Assembly: GCF_023509475.1 (NCBI RefSeq)
Contig: NZ_JAKSDZ010000015.1
Span: 1 to 64,000 of the forward strand
Direction: 5' to 3'
DNA: 64,000 nucleotides
DNA from: Aestuariirhabdus haliotis
Lineage (GTDB): Bacteria > Pseudomonadota > Gammaproteobacteria > Pseudomonadales > Aestuariirhabdaceae
Under the pieces are notes generated by a model. That model saw only the letters and a program-made list of their open reading frames with translations, ran no database searches and was not told where the DNA came from. Below are positions 1-8,706 of this stretch, in pieces (the first letter of the stretch is position 1; each line of letters begins with the position of its first letter). The position numbers and the translations under genes are program-made.

Positions 1-91
1 TTTTTGAAAGGTCTCGACCTTACTGCAAAGGCGTGTCGCGATTCTGAATTCGCCTGAAAGCCAGAGTTCATCTGAATTAATCAGAGGTGCC

Positions 92-259
92 CTAGAATAC
101 GCAATGCTTGGCGTAATCGGTGGCTTCGTTAGCGGTCCAGTCTCCCTTGGGCTTTTCCTTCAGGTTATTGCACCAGCCTTCACTGCCAATTTCCGGTGAA
201 CAGGCCGTGGTGGTTAATGCGAATGCCAGGGAGAGGGCAAGTGCGGATAAGAATCGCAT
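92..259 (-). CDS. DUF3012-type small lipoprotein
   Basis: A 55-residue protein with a hydrophobic signal and a lipobox ending in TTAC, followed by a short mature part containing Trp, two Cys and a C-terminal HCVF. This resembles the DUF3012 family of tiny outer-membrane lipoproteins of unknown function. I chose the ATG at 257-259 because GAAGGAA lies just upstream and the signal peptide starts there; a longer reading to 397 would place 46 uncharacteristic residues before the signal. It is divergent from the hydrogenase kinase gene at 399 and probably unrelated to it. Family assignment is by recall of the pattern. Confidence 0.65.
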   Translation of the reverse strand: MRFLSALALSLAFALTTTACSPEIGSEGWCNNLKEKPKGDWTANEATDYAKHCVF

Positions 260-398
260 GGTCGTCGTTCCTTCAAGTGAGTTGGTCGTTGTGTGGATCA
301 TTATAAGAAGCGCATGACGTCCTGGCAGGCCTCTTTGTTGCGTCAGTGATACCATATTCGGATACACTGCATAAATAGAGTGGCAGCAGGCAAACAAA

Positions 399-1784
399 AT
401 GGCCAGCGGAAAACCCGGGAAAGTTCCAGTAAAGGCGCAAACGGCACAAGACAGTGTGCTGGGCTCTGATGAGGCGATGTTATGTCCGATGCTCGATCAT
501 CTGGATGCCGGTACCGCGAGCGAAGATGCCTGGCTGGAAGTGATCGCCAAAATGGAGCAGGTCTATTCCGAGCTGATCACGCACCAGGTTGCACTGGAGG
601 AGAAGAACACCGAGCTTGAGAGCGCTTATCAGTTCATCTCCAGTGTACAGACGGCGATGACCGACCTGTTGCTGGTTTGTGATGAAAACGAACTGGTATG
701 CCAGGTTAACCGGGCACTGGAGAAATTCACCGGCCTGCAAGAGTCCGAACTGTTGGGGCAACCGTTAAGCGGACTGTTCTGTGAAGAGTCTCAATCCTTG
801 CTACGTGACCTGTTGAAACGAATTCCCCTGGCCCCCGTGTATGACTGTGAACTCAATATCAAAGGGCGCTATGGTCGGGTGCCTCTGTCCATCAACGGTG
901 CCCGCCGCTCGGACAACCCGGATAGCCCAGGTGGGGTGGTATTGATTGGGCGTCATATCGGTGAGTTACGGCGTGCCTACGATGAGCTGAACCGAAGCCA
1001 TGCCGAACTGAAGCTGGCCCAGCAACAGTTGATCGGTTCCGAGAAAATGGCGTCCCTGGGCCGCCTGGTGGCGGGGGTGGCTCACGAGCTCAATAATCCG
1101 GTTAGCTTTGTCTATGGCAATACCCATGCCCTGGAAGGCTACAGCAAACGCTTGCAGGCTTTTTTTGATGGCCTGGATAACGCCGAAAATGCTCAGAAAA
1201 TACAACAGCTGCGCGAAGAGCTGCGCATCGACCGCCTGATCGATGACCTGCCCAGTTTGCTCGAAGGTTCGCTGGAAGGCGTGGAACGGGTTCGGGACAT
1301 TGTCTCCGACCTGCACCAGTTTTCCTCCGGCGCCGAGCAGACCAAAGCCCCCTACGACCTGGTGCGGGTGATCGAAACGGCCGTACGCTGGGTGTCCAGG
1401 GATCTGGACGATCGAGTCCAACTCGATATGCCCGCTTCGCTGACCTTGCAGGGGCATGCCGGACACGTACAGCAGCTGCTGATGAATCTGCTGCAAAATG
1501 CGCTCGATGCGGTGGAGAATGAACCCAATCCCCTAATTCTAATCAAGGTAAGCCTGGTGCAAGATCAGGTACTCTGTACCGTACAGGACAATGGCCCGGG
1601 CATCGACGATACGGATCTGCCACACCTGTTTGAGCCCTTCTTTACCACCAAGGAGATTGGCAAGGGCACCGGTCTGGGTCTGGCCCTGAGTTATAACTTT
1701 GCTCTGGAGCAGGGTGGAGACTTGCAGGCGGATAACAATCCGCAACGGGGGGCACTGTTTACTTTGACGCTGCCGCTGAACTAA
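399..1784 (+). CDS. hupT: PAS sensor histidine kinase, HupT/HoxJ-like
   Basis: A soluble histidine kinase of 461 residues with no membrane segments. Order: a helical region (about 45-85), a PAS domain (about 85-190), a HisKA region with the phospho-acceptor His229 in [12 protein letters not shown], then a HATPase domain with an N box ([12 protein letters not shown]), DNGPGI and GTGLGLAL. HupT of Rhodobacter and HoxJ of Ralstonia have this architecture and are controlled by the sensor hydrogenase. Here the sensor subunits follow only 9 bases downstream, which supports the same role. The expected partner is the NtrC-family regulator at 15409. In the known systems the kinase phosphorylates and silences the regulator when H2 is absent; that this holds here is inference. 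Confidence 0.85.
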   Translation: MASGKPGKVPVKAQTAQDSVLGSDEAMLCPMLDHLDAGTASEDAWLEVIAKMEQVYSELITHQVALEEKNTELESAYQFISSVQTAMTDLLLVCDENELVCQVNRALEKFTGLQESELLGQPLSGLFCEESQSLLRDLLKRIPLAPVYDCELNIKGRYGRVPLSINGARRSDNPDSPGGVVLIGRHIGELRRAYDELNRSHAELKLAQQQLIGSEKMASLGRLVAGVAHELNNPVSFVYGNTHALEGYSKRLQAFFDGLDNAENAQKIQQLREELRIDRLIDDLPSLLEGSLEGVERVRDIVSDLHQFSSGAEQTKAPYDLVRVIETAVRWVSRDLDDRVQLDMPASLTLQGHAGHVQQLLMNLLQNALDAVENEPNPLILIKVSLVQDQVLCTVQDNGPGIDDTDLPHLFEPFFTTKEIGKGTGLGLALSYNFALEQGGDLQADNNPQRGALFTLTLPLN

Positions 1785-1793
1785 GGAGGGGGG

Positions 1794-2801
1794 ATGGCTA
1801 ACTTCAATATGCTGTGGTTGCAATCCAGTGGTTGCGGTGGCTGCACCATGTCGCTGTTGTGCGCCGAGTCGCCTCCACTGTTTGAGCAACTAAGCTGGCA
1901 GGGCATTAATCTGTTGTGGCATCCGGCCCTTAGCGAAGCCAGCGGACAGGAAGTGCAAAGCTTGTTATCGGATCTGGAGCAGGGCCGCGAATCACTGGAC
2001 CTGCTTTGTATCGAAGGCGCCGTCGCGCAAGGCCCCGATGGCACCGGTGATTTCAGCCGACTGCCGGGTACTGGTCGTTCCATGATGAGTTGGCTGCAAG
2101 GCCTGTCGACCCGGGCCAACTACGTGGTGGCGGTAGGTAGTTGTGCCGCCTATGGCGGAGTCAGTGCTGGTGGTGATAATCCTTCCGATGCGACGGGAGC
2201 CCAGTATGCCGGAGAACGCCTTGGCGGCTTGCTGGGCGAGGCTTTTCGCTCCCGGGGCGGGTTACCGGTCATCAATATCAGTGGCTGCCCGATCCATCCG
2301 CAATGGGTGTTGGAATCCCTGGCCAGCCTGGTGCGCGGTGAGATGACCCTGCAAGATCTGGACGAACTGGGACGGCCACGTTCGTACACGGATCATCTGG
2401 TTCACCATGGTTGCCCTCGCAATGAATACTACGAATACAAGGCCAGCGCCCAGCAGCATTCGCAACAGGGATGTCTGATGGAGCATCTGGGCTGTATCGG
2501 CACCCAGGCCCATGCCGATTGCAATATTCGCTTGTGGAATGGCGGCGGTTCCTGCCTTCGGGGAGGGTATGCCTGCATCAACTGTACGGCGCCGGAGTTC
2601 GAAAACCCGGGCTATGGCTTCCTGAGTACCCCCAAAGTTGCCGGTATCCCGATCGGTCTACCGACCGATATGCCCAAGGCCTGGTTTGTCGCTTTGTCGT
2701 CATTATCCAAGGCAGCCATGCCGGCTCGACTACGGGAAAATGCGCTCTCGGATCATCAACTGATGGCGCCAAAAATCTATTATAAAAACAAGCGACGATA
2801 A
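1794..2801 (+). CDS. hupU: Sensor [NiFe] hydrogenase small subunit HupU/HoxB
   Basis: A 335-residue hydrogenase small subunit. The N-terminus begins directly with the proximal-cluster motif SSGCGGC and has no Tat signal, as in cytoplasmic regulatory hydrogenases (group 2b). Further cluster ligands appear in VGSCAAYGG, ISGCPIHP and the C-terminal Cys-rich stretch (GCIG, CNIR, CLRGGYACINC). A C-terminal tail of about 50 residues follows; in Ralstonia HoxB such a tail is needed to contact the kinase. It sits between the kinase and the large subunit in an apparent three-gene operon. Role: with HupV it senses H2 and signals to HupT. Confidence 0.9.
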   Translation: MANFNMLWLQSSGCGGCTMSLLCAESPPLFEQLSWQGINLLWHPALSEASGQEVQSLLSDLEQGRESLDLLCIEGAVAQGPDGTGDFSRLPGTGRSMMSWLQGLSTRANYVVAVGSCAAYGGVSAGGDNPSDATGAQYAGERLGGLLGEAFRSRGGLPVINISGCPIHPQWVLESLASLVRGEMTLQDLDELGRPRSYTDHLVHHGCPRNEYYEYKASAQQHSQQGCLMEHLGCIGTQAHADCNIRLWNGGGSCLRGGYACINCTAPEFENPGYGFLSTPKVAGIPIGLPTDMPKAWFVALSSLSKAAMPARLRENALSDHQLMAPKIYYKNKRR

Positions 2802-2803
2802 TC

Positions 2804-4246
2804 GTGACACAACGAATCATAGGCCCGTTCAGCCGGGTAGAAGGGAATTTGGAACTGCGTTTGCAGATTAAAGAGGATCGGGTTGCCGAGGCTAGAGTGT
2901 CATCCCAGATGTATCGTGGCTTCGAGCAGATGCTGGAAGGCAAGAAACCGATTGATGCGCTGGTGATTACTCCTCGTATATGCGGTATTTGTTCGGTCTC
3001 ACAATCGGTCGCGGCAGCCAGGGCGCTGGCGGATCTTACCGGCGCCAAACCTCCTCCCAATGGCGTGTTGGCGGCCAATCTGGTGCACGCCTGCGAGAAT
3101 CTGGCCGACCTCTTTACCCACTTTTATCTCTTTTTTATGCCCGACTTTGCCAACCCGGCCTATCGCAACGAAGCCTGGTACGGCAGGGTGGCCGAGCGCT
3201 TTCGGGCGGTAAGCGGAAGCGCTGCCGGTGACGCCCTCTCGGCCCGAGCCGAGCTACTGCATTTGATGGGATTGCTGGCGGGCAAATGGCCCCATACCCT
3301 GGCGATACAGCCTGGTGGCTCGACCCGTTCCATCGATGCCAGCGAGCGCCTGCGCCTGTTGACGGTGTTGCGTCGCTTCCGAGCGTTTCTGGAAAAAACC
3401 ACCTTTGGTACTTCCCTGGAGTCGATTGTCGAGCTCAGCCAGCAAGATCAATGGCACCAGCTGAGCGAGCCGGAAACAAGCGATTGCGGCCGCTTTTTCG
3501 CGCTATCCCGAAACCTGAAACTGGATCAGCTGGGGCGGGGGGGGAACGCTTTTATGAGCTTTGGTGGCCATGCCTTCGAGGGCGAGTCACTGTTTGCTGC
3601 CGGGCTCTATACTGACCGCTGGCAACCACTTGAAGCCGACGCTATTGCCGAGGATGTCAGTCATAGCTGGATGCAGGCCTCACCACCTCGTCATCCCAGA
3701 GAGGGGGCAACCAAGCCCACCGGTATGGATGACAATGGGTACAGCTGGTGCAAGGCTCCCCGGCTGAATGGGCGGGTGATCGAGGTGGGGGCGTTGGCCC
3801 GGCAATCGGTGAATGGCAATCCCCTGGCATTGGATCTGTTGCGGAGCGGTGGTGCCAATGTTCAGAGTCGTATATTAATGCGTTTGTGGGAGATGGCGCG
3901 TCTGTTGCTGGCAATGGAGAATTGGGCCGAATTGTTGGTACCCGGCGAGCCTTTTTTCGAGGCGGGTCTGGCATCCCCCCAGGACGGAGAGGGCGTAGGC
4001 ATGGTGGAAGCGGCCCGTGGCAGTCTGGGGCACTGGATGCGGGTCAGGAATGGTTTGATTGACCGCTACCAGATTATCGCCCCGACCACCTGGAATTTTT
4101 CGCCCCGGGATGCTGATGGCCAGCCGGGAGCTCTTGAGCAAGCCCTGAGCAATGCCCCCGTGCGTAAGCAGGATGACGAGAACCCGGTAGCGGTTCAACA
4201 TATCGTGCGTTCGTTTGACCCCTGTATGGCCTGTACGGTGCACTAG
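2804..4246 (+). CDS. hupV: Sensor [NiFe] hydrogenase large subunit HupV/HoxC
   Basis: A 480-residue large subunit starting at GTG two bases after the hupU stop. The nickel-iron ligand motifs are RICGIC (Cys60, Cys63) and DPCMACTVH (Cys474, Cys477, His480). The protein ends exactly at the final His, so it has no C-terminal extension for a maturation protease. That is typical of regulatory hydrogenases and contrasts with HybC in the same window. With HupU it should form the H2 sensor. Its stop codon overlaps the stop codon of the convergent agmatine-deiminase-like gene. Confidence 0.9.
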   Translation: MTQRIIGPFSRVEGNLELRLQIKEDRVAEARVSSQMYRGFEQMLEGKKPIDALVITPRICGICSVSQSVAAARALADLTGAKPPPNGVLAANLVHACENLADLFTHFYLFFMPDFANPAYRNEAWYGRVAERFRAVSGSAAGDALSARAELLHLMGLLAGKWPHTLAIQPGGSTRSIDASERLRLLTVLRRFRAFLEKTTFGTSLESIVELSQQDQWHQLSEPETSDCGRFFALSRNLKLDQLGRGGNAFMSFGGHAFEGESLFAAGLYTDRWQPLEADAIAEDVSHSWMQASPPRHPREGATKPTGMDDNGYSWCKAPRLNGRVIEVGALARQSVNGNPLALDLLRSGGANVQSRILMRLWEMARLLLAMENWAELLVPGEPFFEAGLASPQDGEGVGMVEAARGSLGHWMRVRNGLIDRYQIIAPTTWNFSPRDADGQPGALEQALSNAPVRKQDDENPVAVQHIVRSFDPCMACTVH

Positions 4247-5373
4247 GTCTTTGACTGGATTTTTATTTCCTGTTGCGTCGCACAGTGGATACTACCGCCA
4301 CCGGAGGCAATACCATCTATGGCTATCTGTTCGACAACTCTATCGGGGAACGCCTGTTGTAAGGCTGCTTTTGCCCGGTCATCCGATTTTTTATCGCCAA
4401 ATTTTTGCGCAATAATGGCGTTGTTGCACGCATAGTAACCGATATATCCAGCCGCAAAGTCGTGGCTTCCAAATTTTTCGTTAATCTGGTCCGGTGTGTC
4501 CAGAATGATAGTTCTCAGTTTATTTCCATCGGCATCTGTGCTGTTTTTTAATGTCTCGATATTGTTTCGGGTTACTTCATAGTCATACGAGGGGCGAAAG
4601 TTGTCCCGGCTTACAATTACCTCACCGGGCCGGGTAAATCGGGCATAAAAGTCCGTATGGCCATCGGTGATATCTTTGCCCTTGATGCCCTCAAGCCAGA
4701 TGATTTTTCTTAACCCCAGCAACGCTTTTAATTCGGTTTCAATCGCTTCCTGCGATATTCCAGGGTTGCGATTGCTATTGATAATACAGCTTTTTGTCAT
4801 AATGGCTGTGCCGTTGCCATCGACTTCAAAACACCCTCCCTCAAGGGTCAGTGTCGACTTTCTAATAACAGCCTTTGCCCGATGACTGATAAACTCGGCG
4901 ACCTGGGCATCAAGCTTGTGTTGTTGCTTATTGCCCCAGCCATTAAAGTTAAAGTCGATGCCATACTTATTACCATCGGCGCCTTTAACAAAGGTAGGGC
5001 CGGTATCTCTGAGCCATAAATCGTCTGTTTTAAATCTGATCAGGTCGATTGGGTAACGGTTACTTTTAAGATCACCTAACAGCGACAGGGCATCGTCATA
5101 GTCATCAGGGGATACCAGCATCGATACGGGTTCGTATTGTGCGATGGTTGTAGCGATCAATGCCAAATTCTTTTTAACCTCAGGCACCTGACGCGGCGAC
5201 CATATGTCGTCATTGGCGACAAAGGCCATCCATGTTCTTTCATGAAGGTCGCTTTCGTCTGGCATCGTCAGAAAAGGGATTGAATGGTTGCTCTTTGCCT
5301 GCACGTTGTTATTCACAATCAGCCCCCCGGACAGCAGCAATAGATGCTTTAAGAAAAGTCTTCGATGAATCAA
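4243..5373 (-). CDS. Exported agmatine deiminase / peptidyl-arginine deiminase family protein
   Basis: A 376-residue guanidino-group hydrolase. The N-terminus (MIHRRLFLKHLLLLSGG) is a Tat- or Sec-like signal, so the enzyme is probably periplasmic, whereas classical AguA is cytoplasmic. Family signatures are WLRDTGP, EGGCFEVDGNG, DGHTD and the C-terminal GGGSIHC with the candidate catalytic Cys. Agmatine deiminase converts agmatine to N-carbamoylputrescine and ammonia; related exported enzymes act on peptidyl-arginine, so the substrate is uncertain. It lies on the opposite strand between the sensor and structural hydrogenase genes and its stop overlaps that of hupV. A link to hydrogenase is not evident. 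Confidence 0.8.
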   Translation of the reverse strand: MIHRRLFLKHLLLLSGGLIVNNNVQAKSNHSIPFLTMPDESDLHERTWMAFVANDDIWSPRQVPEVKKNLALIATTIAQYEPVSMLVSPDDYDDALSLLGDLKSNRYPIDLIRFKTDDLWLRDTGPTFVKGADGNKYGIDFNFNGWGNKQQHKLDAQVAEFISHRAKAVIRKSTLTLEGGCFEVDGNGTAIMTKSCIINSNRNPGISQEAIETELKALLGLRKIIWLEGIKGKDITDGHTDFYARFTRPGEVIVSRDNFRPSYDYEVTRNNIETLKNSTDADGNKLRTIILDTPDQINEKFGSHDFAAGYIGYYACNNAIIAQKFGDKKSDDRAKAALQQAFPDRVVEQIAIDGIASGGGSIHCATQQEIKIQSKT

Positions 5374-5501
5374 TTGCTGTCTCTCCAGTAAGAGGAATTG
5401 CCATTGAGTATTGGGTCAAGGCTCGATAGCGTTCCACTCGAACCAGTCAGCGTTGCCCAAATAGAGAGTCGGGCGTAATAGTGCATCTTGAACAATCTGT
5501 G

Positions 5502-5538
5502 CGAACGATTAGGCCGGCAGTATGGCTGCCGGTGTTCG
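5502..5538 (-). terminator. Stem-loop, possible terminator
   Basis: CCGGCAG pairs with CTGCCGG around a 5-base loop, and the outer CGAAC and GTTCG can also pair. It lies just after the small lipoprotein gene (stop at 5567) and before the start of the deiminase-like gene. There is no strong T-run, so termination is uncertain. Confidence 0.35.
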
Positions 5539-5566
5539 GGGGTGCCTTGCGGGTACAGTTACACCG

Positions 5567-5932
5567 CTATTTACCATAGTTTTTTATACTGCGTAGTTCC
5601 GATTTTTTAATGGTCTGGATATACCTTGCGCTGGGTCTTTCGCCTTCTGTGGCGTAAAGGATTACCTGAATATCCGTAACCTGAATGCCATGCTCGCCGG
5701 ATTGTATGTAGACACCTCCGCGGTAACGGCCGGTTGTGACATACCAATTTGACCTGTTCTTCTGTAACCATTCGCTGAGGTCTTTATAGGCTTTATCGTC
5801 TGGCATCAGGCGTATTGGTTGCCCGCTATCGCTGCTAAGAAATAAGCTAACTTCGGGTTCTAGCTGAATGTCGAGTGATTGGGTGCAGCCCGTAAGGATC
5901 ATAGCTAGTAATAAAATAATGATTCTTTTCAT
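5567..5932 (-). CDS. Small lipoprotein, unknown function
   Basis: About 121 residues with a clear lipoprotein signal MKRIIILLLAMILTGC. The remainder is a small soluble domain rich in beta-type segments, with no recognised motif. I used the ATG that directly begins the signal; another in-frame ATG four codons upstream (5944) is possible, and neither has a strong ribosome site. It faces the deiminase-like gene in the same direction with a gap of about 190 bases. The function is not known. Confidence 0.6.
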   Translation of the reverse strand: MKRIIILLLAMILTGCTQSLDIQLEPEVSLFLSSDSGQPIRLMPDDKAYKDLSEWLQKNRSNWYVTTGRYRGGVYIQSGEHGIQVTDIQVILYATEGERPSARYIQTIKKSELRSIKNYGK

Positions 5933-5944
5933 AGGATGGCTCAT

Positions 5945-6588
5945 AACGATTGTGTAGGGTTTGGTTGGAGTACTTTGATTTATCTACATCTTGCAACATC
6001 TGTATAACGCCCCACGCACTTTTCCAAGAAACCCGATTCTTACAGACGGCCTGTTTATTGAAATTGCCGATGTATGGTTCCCCTTTAGCCGTTATTGAAT
6101 GGCGCAAAACGACCCAGATGTACATTCACCTAACGAGTCTCCATATTTCCATATCATCACGCCCAATAAATTGATTCCACTCATTTTTTGGTTAGGTAGC
6201 TTGCACAAAGCACGGCTTTTGCCGGGATAAGACGCCCCGGTTTCATAAGTGATGGCCAGTCTGGAAATTAGCGGCCATTGGTTTTGGGTGGCAGGTATCT
6301 ATCCATGCTTTTGTCTATATGTGATAACTTTGTTTTCAGTTTGTGCTTGCCCCTCTTTCTTCTTGAGCTTTGCAACCTGTTGTAAATAAAAGAAATTATT
6401 AATCTGTTATGTTTTTTTTTGCATGGTCTGATAATTGCTTTGATTGTTCACTGATCGGAATGTGATAACCAGGTTTTCATGTTCTGCTTGGGGAATATAA
6501 CAATCAAGGTGCGCTTTGGGCAGGTAAGCTGGACGTGCAGAATCACGGGTCGGTGTGTCTGGTCATGGCGGGTTAGAGGATGAGCCGT
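5945..6588. other. Intergenic control region ahead of the hydrogenase operon
   Basis: About 640 bases with no convincing gene. Small open frames here have no ribosome site or family signature. The stretch from about 6370 to 6420 is very AT-rich, as expected between an activator site and a sigma-54 promoter, although no strict IHF consensus was found. The sigma-54 promoter candidate at 6424 lies inside it. A TTG-N7-CAA element near 6360-6375 resembles HupR-type half-sites (usually TTG-N5-CAA) but the spacing is wrong. Confidence 0.6.
6424..6439 (+). promoter_or_regulatory. Candidate sigma-54 promoter for the hyb operon
   Basis: The sequence TGGTCTGATAATTGCT keeps the -24 GG and the -12 GC with exact spacing against TGGCACGNNNNTTGCW. 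It lies about 140 bases before hybO. The NtrC-family regulator encoded in the same operon carries the sigma-54 contact loop GSFTGA, which makes the promoter call coherent. The expected start of transcription is near 6450. Confidence 0.55.
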
Positions 6589-7722
6589 ATGACGCACGAC
6601 CGCGATATTGATAATTTGACCACTCGACTGGGCATTACTCGTCGAACGTTTATGACCTTCTGTACCGGCATGGCCGCGACTCTGGGCTTGCCTGGCGGTG
6701 CCGCGATCCAGCTGGCCCATGCAGTGGCCCAGCAGCGTCGTCCGTCGGTGATCTGGCTATCGGGCCAGGAGTGCACCGGGTGTACCGAATCCTTGTTACG
6801 TAGCACGCATCCGACCCTGGAAACCCTGATTCTCGATCAGATTTCGCTGGATTACAGCGAAGCACTTTGCGCAGCGGCCGGTCATCAGGCCGAGGCGGCC
6901 AAGCACAGCGCGATGAAGGAAAACTGGGGGAAGTATCTGCTGGTGGTTGAGGGTTCCATTCCCACCAAGGATGGCGGTATCTATTGCAAGATTGCAGGCA
7001 AGACCATATTGGAGCATGTGCAGGAAGCGGCGGAGGGGGCGGCCGCCATCGTGGCGATTGGTTCCTGCGCATCCTGGGGGGGCGTGCCTTCCGCGGGACC
7101 CAATCCTACCGGAGCGACGCCGGTTCACGAGGTGTTGCCGGATAAAACCATCATTAATATTCCGGGCTGCCCGCCCAATCCCTATAACTTCCTTTCCACG
7201 GTAATGCAGTACCTGACTTACGGCACTCTGCCGGAGCTGGACGATCTCAATCGCCCGAAGTTCGCCTATGGGCGGCTTATTCATGAGAACTGTGAGCGCC
7301 GGGCGCATTTTGATGCCGGTCGCTTTGCCACCGAATTTGGTGACGAGGGACACCGGGCCGGTTGGTGTTTGTATAAGTTGGGGTGCAAGGGACCCGAAAC
7401 CTATGCCAACTGCCCGTCAATCGAATTTGGTGATGTGGGTGGGGGAGCCTGGCCGGTCGGGGTAGGCGCACCCTGTTTCGGTTGTACTGAAAAGGGGGTC
7501 GGCTTCGAGAAAGCCCTTTACGATCGTGCCAAGGTAACCACTCATACCCCACCCGATATGTTTCCACCGGTCGCGCCAGAAGTGGGTGAAGGGGCCAGCG
7601 TCGGCGCGGCCGCACTGCTGGGCGCGGTGGCCGGAGCGGTGATTGGCGCTTCGGCGATGACGGTGCGGCAGCTGGGTCGTAGCGAACAGTCGGAATCCTC
7701 CTCGCCATCCGAAGACCGCTAG
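6589..7722 (+). CDS. hybO: [NiFe] hydrogenase-2 type small subunit HybO
   Basis: The small, electron-transferring subunit of a membrane-bound uptake hydrogenase. It has a Tat signal (RRTFMTF about residue 20), then ECTGCTES with proximal-cluster cysteines. Other ligand segments are GSCASWGG, PGCPPNP, CERRAHFDAGRF, GCKGPETYANC and CFGCTE. A C-terminal hydrophobic anchor (about 20 residues of Gly/Ala) is followed by a charged tail. It closely resembles E. coli HybO along its length. The proximal motif has Gly rather than the additional Cys of oxygen-tolerant enzymes. The ATG at 6589 is preferred because AGAGG lies 9 bases before it; an ATG at 6580 abuts that site. Confidence 0.93.
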   Translation: MTHDRDIDNLTTRLGITRRTFMTFCTGMAATLGLPGGAAIQLAHAVAQQRRPSVIWLSGQECTGCTESLLRSTHPTLETLILDQISLDYSEALCAAAGHQAEAAKHSAMKENWGKYLLVVEGSIPTKDGGIYCKIAGKTILEHVQEAAEGAAAIVAIGSCASWGGVPSAGPNPTGATPVHEVLPDKTIINIPGCPPNPYNFLSTVMQYLTYGTLPELDDLNRPKFAYGRLIHENCERRAHFDAGRFATEFGDEGHRAGWCLYKLGCKGPETYANCPSIEFGDVGGGAWPVGVGAPCFGCTEKGVGFEKALYDRAKVTTHTPPDMFPPVAPEVGEGASVGAAALLGAVAGAVIGASAMTVRQLGRSEQSESSSPSEDR

Positions 7723-7734
7723 GGAGAGGCAGCG

Positions 7735-8706
7735 ATGAAAAGACGAGACTTTCTCAAAGCGGCAGGCACTGGCGCTCTGGTCGCTTCCAGTGCAACCACC
7801 GTGTCGGCCCGGGAAAATTTGCCGGTACCCGAAGATGCTGTTGGTATGTTGTACGACGCCACCCTGTGCATCGGTTGCCGAGCCTGTGTGGTCAAGTGCA
7901 AGGAGATCAATGGCGCGCCACCGGAAACGGTTGAAGGTGAAGAGCACTGGGATATGGCCCAGGAATTATCCGCCGATACCCTGACCATCATCCAGGCTTT
8001 CAATGCCGATACCGGGCCAGACATTCCTAATCTGGCCGATGGAACTTTCTCTTTCAGCAAGCGCCAGTGCATGCACTGTGTCGATCCGGGTTGCGTCACG
8101 GTGTGTCCGGTATCTGCCATGCAAAAGCATCCGACCACCGGCATTGTCAGCCATGATCCCGATGTTTGCATCGGGTGTCGTTACTGTGTTCTGGCCTGCC
8201 CTTACAACGTGCCCAAATATGAATATGACGAGACCTTTGGCCAGATTCAGAAGTGCCAGTTGTGTAACCAGCCGGGTGTCGAGCGTATCGACAATGGCCA
8301 GATCACCGGCTGCACGGAAGTTTGCCCGACGGGAGCCAATATTTTTGGTCCTCGCAAGGAGTTGTTAGCCGAAGCCAAGCGACGGGCGGAGTTGAAAGAG
8401 GGTGATACCTACACCTACCCACTGCAGAGCATCGATTCCACCTATCGCTATGAAACCCAGGTCAAGGCGGATTACCAGCAGCATATATTTGGTGAGAAAG
8501 AGGGAGGCGGCACTCAGGTGTTGGTGGTAGCGGGAACACCGATAACCAATCTGGGATTGCCAGAATTACCCGAACGTTCCTATGCCGCTAACTCCGAGAC
8601 GGTACAGCACACTATTTACGGAGGTATGCTGGCTCCGGCTGGTCTATTGGCCGGTCTGTTGTACCTGGCTCGCCGTAATACCAAGGGGGATGATAAAGAT
8701 GAGTAG
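7735..8706 (+). CDS. hybA: Hydrogenase-2 iron-sulfur electron-transfer subunit HybA
   Basis: A 323-residue ferredoxin-type protein with a Tat signal (MKRRDFLKAAGTG) and four [4Fe-4S]-type Cys groups: CIGCRACVVKC, CMHCVDPGCVTVCP, CIGCRYCVLACP, and CQLC with CTEVCP. A C-terminal hydrophobic helix (about 295-315) anchors it to the periplasmic face of the membrane. It passes electrons between HybO and the quinone-interacting HybB. GGGAGAGG precedes the start, and its end overlaps the hybB start by 8 bases, which suggests translational coupling. Confidence 0.93.
   Translation: MKRRDFLKAAGTGALVASSATTVSARENLPVPEDAVGMLYDATLCIGCRACVVKCKEINGAPPETVEGEEHWDMAQELSADTLTIIQAFNADTGPDIPNLADGTFSFSKRQCMHCVDPGCVTVCPVSAMQKHPTTGIVSHDPDVCIGCRYCVLACPYNVPKYEYDETFGQIQKCQLCNQPGVERIDNGQITGCTEVCPTGANIFGPRKELLAEAKRRAELKEGDTYTYPLQSIDSTYRYETQVKADYQQHIFGEKEGGGTQVLVVAGTPITNLGLPELPERSYAANSETVQHTIYGGMLAPAGLLAGLLYLARRNTKGDDKDE

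Noticed and set aside
5847-6125. A 92-codon minus-strand frame overlapping the small lipoprotein gene
   Set aside because: The overlapping lipoprotein has a clear signal and lipobox; this frame has neither a domain nor a ribosome site.
6360-6375. HupR binding site TTG-N7-CAA
   Set aside because: The known motif is TTG-N5-CAA and the interior is not symmetrical, so it was not listed as a site.
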